From G039029935 sp039029935 (GTDB lineage: Bacteria; Chloroflexota; Anaerolineae; Caldilineales; Caldilineaceae), in the NCBI GenBank assembly GCA_039029935.1, contig JBCCFC010000088.1, forward strand, positions 1 to 18,689: a stretch of DNA of 18,689 bases, read 5' to 3'. Below, piece after piece: positions 15,289 through 18,689 of this stretch (positions are counted from its first letter, which is position 1; each line of letters opens with the position of its first letter). Below the pieces are notes generated by a model that saw nothing but the letters and a program-made list of their open reading frames with translations, was not told the origin of the DNA and did not search any database. Position numbers and translations under genes: made by a program.

Positions 15289-16083
15289 CTAGAAAAACAA
15301 CCCTGAATTATCATTCATAATATTGAAGATTGATTCATTCACTGGTGTTGTATTTAATAAATCATTTAAAATATATAATTCACCTAAATTTTCAATTTCC
15401 GAGGGGGCTGAGGCCAGCGGGTTATGGCCTAAGTTGAGTTTCTCCAAATCAGATAGTTCGGTAATTGCTGTTGGCACATCTTCAAACTGATTATATGACA
15501 AGTCCAACGATTGTAAATGCCAAAGGTTGCTCATTTCATTGGGCAGAGTCTGCAAGTCATTGCGTCCCAGATCAAGGGTATGCAAATTGAAGAGGTGTCC
15601 AATCTCAGGTGGCAGAGTGGTCAGCATGTTGTTATGTAAATTCAAATCGCGTAACTCGGACAGTTCTCCGAATTCTGTTGGGAGTTCATCAATCTGGCTG
15701 TTCTGTAGATAGAGGAATATCAACATATTCAGATGCTCAATTTCAGGCGGTAACGCGCCAACCAGCCCGTTTCGGTTAAGGTCGAGCTTTATGACATGGT
15801 TATTATGACAGGTGACACCAAACCACGAGCAGGGCATCGTAGTCTGTAGCCACCCCGTCTGGTCTATCCACTGTGATCCGCCAGTGCTTGCATAAATCGC
15901 TACCAGTGCACGGCACTCAGGCTGTGGCAGTTCGCTCACAGTGGCGCAGTCAAAGCTGGTTTGGGCGAGCTGGTGATTGGGAGATTCATTTTGGGCGCGG
16001 GTAATCTGGGTGAAACGAGGAATGCTGGGGGAGAGTAGGCAGACGACAAGTACAATCCGTGTCAATGTTTTGGTCAATGGCAT
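15289..16083 (-). CDS. Secreted leucine-rich-repeat protein
   Basis: 264 aa. AAGGAG lies 7 nt before ATG 16083. A Sec signal peptide (LTRIVLVVCLLSPSI) with probable cleavage near TRAQ precedes a plant-like LRR N-terminal cap: CRALVAIYASTGGSQW, then GW and CSWFGVTC with paired Cys. About six 23-residue repeats follow (LPPEIGHLFNLHTLDLGRND, LPNEM, and so on). No membrane anchor or sorting motif is seen. The last ~30 residues (from LNDLLNTTPVNES) leave the LRR pattern, have no C-terminal cap, and lie in AT-rich DNA, so the 3' end may be truncated or replaced. It is encoded between the C13 peptidase and the TPR genes; a ligand- or protein-binding role outside the cell is likely. Confidence 0.8.
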   Translation of the reverse strand: MPLTKTLTRIVLVVCLLSPSIPRFTQITRAQNESPNHQLAQTSFDCATVSELPQPECRALVAIYASTGGSQWIDQTGWLQTTMPCSWFGVTCHNNHVIKLDLNRNGLVGALPPEIEHLNMLIFLYLQNSQIDELPTEFGELSELRDLNLHNNMLTTLPPEIGHLFNLHTLDLGRNDLQTLPNEMSNLWHLQSLDLSYNQFEDVPTAITELSDLEKLNLGHNPLASAPSEIENLGELYILNDLLNTTPVNESIFNIMNDNSGLFF

Positions 16084-16178
16084 GTATTGGCTCCTTGGTT
16101 CAATTGATCAATGTGTGTCAGCATTTATCTATATAAACCAGCATATTCGCCATTTTCCCCAACCAATGTGACAGGATT

Positions 16179-16208
16179 GGACGCGGACGGGCGCGGATGG
16201 ACGCGGAT
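16179..16208. repeat. Three tandem copies of a GGACGCGGAT-like 10-mer
   Basis: Three 10-bp units (GGACGCGGAC, GGGCGCGGAT, GGACGCGGAT) stand in the 174-nt gap between the peptidase stop and the LRR start. They are GC-rich in an otherwise AT-rich gap. They may be part of a dispersed intergenic repeat, or a regulator site with helical spacing. Apart from this and AT-rich bases near 16120-16140, the gap shows nothing clear. Confidence 0.6.
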
Positions 16209-16257
16209 ATTGGCAGTTAGGCTATCATATCTCTATGCATCATTTTCTGGAGTTGCC

Positions 16258-18689
16258 TTATCGAGCAATGACAGGCAGAAAGGTCTTGATATCCGGTGGA
16301 GGGTCGATGGGAAGGATGATAGGCTGTGCTACCCATCCCTGATTGTCCGTTGCATGAATAGAAATTTGGTCAAGTGACGTGCTGTTCAGGTCCATGTGAT
16401 TGGCGGCATAGACACCGCTTTGTGCATCGCCGTCTATGCGTTGAAGCGTGACGATTCGCGCGGCATTGAGTTCGCCATCTGCTTCAGATGGCGGTTCATC
16501 AAGGAAATGTAAAATTGCGGATACAGATTTAACCTCATCGTCATCACTGACTTCGACCTGCAATGTGCCTGTCTGTAGATTAAGTTGAACGGTATCTGTG
16601 TATATAAGGGGTCTGCGGCCATTTTGTCCAGGGGCTTGGGGGATAAACAAAAACTGGTAGTTCGCCGCCTGCGCAAAGTCATCCCCTTCATTAGCGATGC
16701 CATCACCATCCGCGGCGAGTTGTGGAGTCTGTGATGTATAAAGTCTTCTGACAGCATCGCTTGCATTTTGAAAACTCTGTGCAAGCGTATACCCTTGATT
16801 GAACCCAAAGAGCAGATGGTCGGTGAAGAGCGTTCCTTCAGGCGAGACATAGGCATCTTGTCCATCCGCGGCGGAAGTCATGATGATGCGATTCGTGCTG
16901 CTAATGCGATTCGTAACGCTGGTGCTTGGTGCATCTATATTGATTTGGCGTTCAGATACTGATCGGATGAAACTGCCGGAGTGACAGGCATCGATTATCA
17001 CATTTGTCATCAGGTCTTCATGATTTGCCTCCAATTCATCCAGCCATGCGTTCAACTCAGCGACGGTCAGATACTCTTCGTTTGGTCCATCCAAGTAGAG
17101 CATCCCGGGGTCGCCATGATCAACAAAATAAATGGTTAGTGAGTGTAGAATTCCCCCTAAATTAGCCGCCCACTCTGTAATGGCGAATTCTACATTTGCA
17201 ACGGTCGCAGGGGCATCGTAGCCGGTGAGCGATTCATCCGTGGCAAGAAAGTAGATGTTTTCATCGAGGATATCACGACTTTTCACAAGATTGAAAACGG
17301 ATTGGGCAGCGGCATTGATGTTGCCTTGCAGGGGATCAACATTGTTTAGTTTTCCGGCAACAATGATGGCAGCATGTTCCGGTGCGTGGACAGAAAGTGT
17401 ATAGCCCAGCTGCACGTCTGATCGCTCCACACGCCTGGGTATCAGTTTGATATAGATTGTTTGCCCCTCCTTGGCCTCAATATCTAGTGTCACGCCGGAT
17501 AAAGTGTTGTTGTTGTTGATCAATTCACCATTACAACGGTCATAATACTCGACCTCAAACTCAATCGTAGAGCCAGCGATACGATCTGCACGAATATGGT
17601 ATGCCCCAGTTTCCGGTGCGTGAAAATAGACCCAATCCTCTGTATCAGCCGCGTGAAAGGTGCGATCTTGGGGGCTTCCGTCCGCGATAATAAGTCGCGC
17701 CAACTCGCAAGAATCATCGGGTTCATAGACATCTTCAATGGTAAGAATTGGTGTATTAGTCGGGGTGGCAGTCGGTGTTGGGCTGGCTGTTGCTGTGACT
17801 GTGGCAGTAGCTGTGGCAGTTGACGTTGACGTGACTGTGGGGGTGGGCGTCAACGTGGGCGATGGGACAGGCGAAGCAGTCTCGGTGGGTATCGCTGTTT
17901 CTGTCGGCAGGGGGGTGACAGTTGGTGGCGGGATTGGTGTATTGGTTGGAAATAGGGTGTTCGTGGGCAATGGCGTTGAGGTTGGCATTAACGTCGGTGT
18001 CTGTGAAACTGTAGGGGAAACTGTCATCGACGGTGTGATTGTTGGTGTATGGCTGGGTATAGCCGTTGGCGTATCTGTTGGCACAGGTGTTTGTGTTGGC
18101 AATGGCGTAGCGGTTGGGATATCAGTCGCCGTATTGGTAGGAGATGGGGTAGGAGATGGGGTTGATGTTGGCGTAGTAGTAGGTGTAGCAGTAGGCGTAT
18201 CGGTAGCCGTCGTCGAGGGCGTCGGCGTAAATGTTGATGTAGGCAGGGGCGTATCCGTAGGTGTATGTGATGCCGTCGGTGTCTGCGTCGGTGTATGCGA
18301 TGCGGTCGGCGTCTCTGTCGGTAGAGGAGTAATGGTTGGGGTGATGGTTGGCGTACTGGTTGCAGTTAGTGTTTCAGTGGGTGTAGATGTAGCAGTACTG
18401 GTTGAAGTCGTTGTCGGGGTTATGGTAGCGGTTGCTGTCGCTGTTGGTGTACTCGTAGATGTTGACGTGCTTGTCGGCATGGGGGTTGCATTTGCGTTTA
18501 CTTCGACGACAAACTGGATACGGGCGCGCTCGTCGGCATGGTCTCCGCTGGAGATTATGGTTTCATTGCATGAGCCTATTACATCGCCACTGATTTCACA
18601 GGTATCTAGGTTAACGTTCAACGTAACATCAGTTTTGCTATTATGGCTATTGATATCTACATGATCATCCGAATTCCAGCTACAAAAAA
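16258..18689 (-). CDS. Secreted C13 (legumain/caspase-like) peptidase with long Thr/Pro linker (5' partial)
   Basis: The frame is open to the window end, so the N-terminus and signal peptide are missing; a TTG at 18621 is not a credible start. In order (residues from 18621): the end of a Cys-containing Ig-like domain (to ~45), about 250 residues of Thr/Pro/Ser linker, a PPC-like domain (YEPDDSCELARLI, DTEDWVYFHAP; ~300-415), then a C13 peptidase domain starting AAIIVAGKL. The catalytic dyad is His502 in YFVDHGDPG (codon 17116-17118) and Cys546 in IIDACHSGSF (codon 16984-16986). The family cleaves after Asn or Asp. An Ig-like C-terminal domain follows, and the protein ends in KTFLPVIAR, like the hydrophobic tails ending many exported Chloroflexota proteins. 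It is the first visible gene of the minus-strand run; its substrates are unknown. Confidence 0.87.
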   Translation of the reverse strand, partial: FCSWNSDDHVDINSHNSKTDVTLNVNLDTCEISGDVIGSCNETIISSGDHADERARIQFVVEVNANATPMPTSTSTSTSTPTATATATITPTTTSTSTATSTPTETLTATSTPTITPTITPLPTETPTASHTPTQTPTASHTPTDTPLPTSTFTPTPSTTATDTPTATPTTTPTSTPSPTPSPTNTATDIPTATPLPTQTPVPTDTPTAIPSHTPTITPSMTVSPTVSQTPTLMPTSTPLPTNTLFPTNTPIPPPTVTPLPTETAIPTETASPVPSPTLTPTPTVTSTSTATATATVTATASPTPTATPTNTPILTIEDVYEPDDSCELARLIIADGSPQDRTFHAADTEDWVYFHAPETGAYHIRADRIAGSTIEFEVEYYDRCNGELINNNNTLSGVTLDIEAKEGQTIYIKLIPRRVERSDVQLGYTLSVHAPEHAAIIVAGKLNNVDPLQGNINAAAQSVFNLVKSRDILDENIYFLATDESLTGYDAPATVANVEFAITEWAANLGGILHSLTIYFVDHGDPGMLYLDGPNEEYLTVAELNAWLDELEANHEDLMTNVIIDACHSGSFIRSVSERQINIDAPSTSVTNRISSTNRIIMTSAADGQDAYVSPEGTLFTDHLLFGFNQGYTLAQSFQNASDAVRRLYTSQTPQLAADGDGIANEGDDFAQAANYQFLFIPQAPGQNGRRPLIYTDTVQLNLQTGTLQVEVSDDDEVKSVSAILHFLDEPPSEADGELNAARIVTLQRIDGDAQSGVYAANHMDLNSTSLDQISIHATDNQGWVAQPIILPIDPPPDIKTFLPVIAR
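17745..18487 (-). repeat. Thr/Pro-rich low-complexity coding repeat
   Basis: About 250 residues of TPTxTP, TATATAT and PTxTPLPT-type repeats form the linker of the peptidase gene. The DNA is strongly strand-skewed (G+T on the plus strand) and repeats 6-12-bp units imperfectly, so it may be length-variable. The long Gly/Val frame on the opposite strand is a by-product of this skew. Confidence 0.85.

Noticed and set aside
16258..17350. CHAT-domain protease, as in TPR-CHAT of CRISPR type III-E
   Set aside because: The motif order and the legumain-like start of the domain fit the C13 family better, there is a PPC domain and export-style linker, and no CRISPR array or cas gene is visible.
17738..18664. 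308-codon plus-strand frame rich in Val-Gly repeats
   Set aside because: It is the complement of the Thr/Pro linker of the minus-strand peptidase; repeat skew keeps it open. It has no domain and no ribosome binding site.

Overview
The window looks like chromosomal DNA of a Chloroflexota bacterium (Anaerolineae/Ardenticatenia/Caldilineae-like). The clues are a binding protein with both a Tat signal and a lipobox, several secreted proteins with long Thr/Pro linkers, 40-residue TPR arrays, a C-terminal FLPVIAR tail, and small HNH and nucleotidyltransferase genes typical of that phylum. The assignment is an inference from protein style. No rRNA or tRNA was seen.

Layout. (1) 1-3350, plus strand: the end of a carbohydrate ABC importer operon (MalF-type permease, cut by the window edge; MalG-type permease; Tat/lipoprotein solute-binding protein) closed by a strong hairpin. 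(2) 3427-6311, plus strand: a patch of small accessory genes, many of them dead. It holds an intact unknown gene, a PD-(D/E)XK-like nuclease broken by a GGTC duplication and a TAA, a 43-codon ORF, an intact two-gene nucleotidyltransferase module, a small protein broken by two in-frame TAA codons, and an HNH endonuclease broken by a 1-nt frameshift. (3) 6312-6528: a convergent junction with a hairpin and a gene remnant. (4) 6529-18689, all minus strand: a run of envelope proteins. In transcription order these are a large Thr/Pro-rich C13 (legumain/caspase-like) peptidase cut by the window end, a secreted LRR protein, two paralogous TPR lipoproteins (the first broken by a perfect 56-bp tandem duplication and a 1-nt deletion), a small protein with an effector-associated-like helical module and two membrane segments, and a three-TM protein carrying an extracytoplasmic SBP_bac_3 domain.

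The minus-strand run is the most interesting part. It puts next to each other the parts of NLR-like or signalling assemblies (TPR and LRR scaffolds, a caspase-fold protease, an adaptor-like helical module, a ligand-binding sensor), but most are exported or membrane-bound. The last two genes overlap by 20 nt and follow the intact TPR gene by 28 nt, so those three probably form one operon. Whether the upstream genes belong to the same system is a hypothesis. Shared TTGACATAAA boxes upstream of both TPR genes, and a 10-bp-phased array of ATTCAT/ATGAAT hexamers upstream of one, suggest dedicated regulation.

The number of lesions in a short stretch (four genes with frameshifts or nonsense codons) means either real gene decay or a draft-quality assembly. 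Repairing the proposed indels gives lengths divisible by three in every frameshifted case, which supports the reconstructions.
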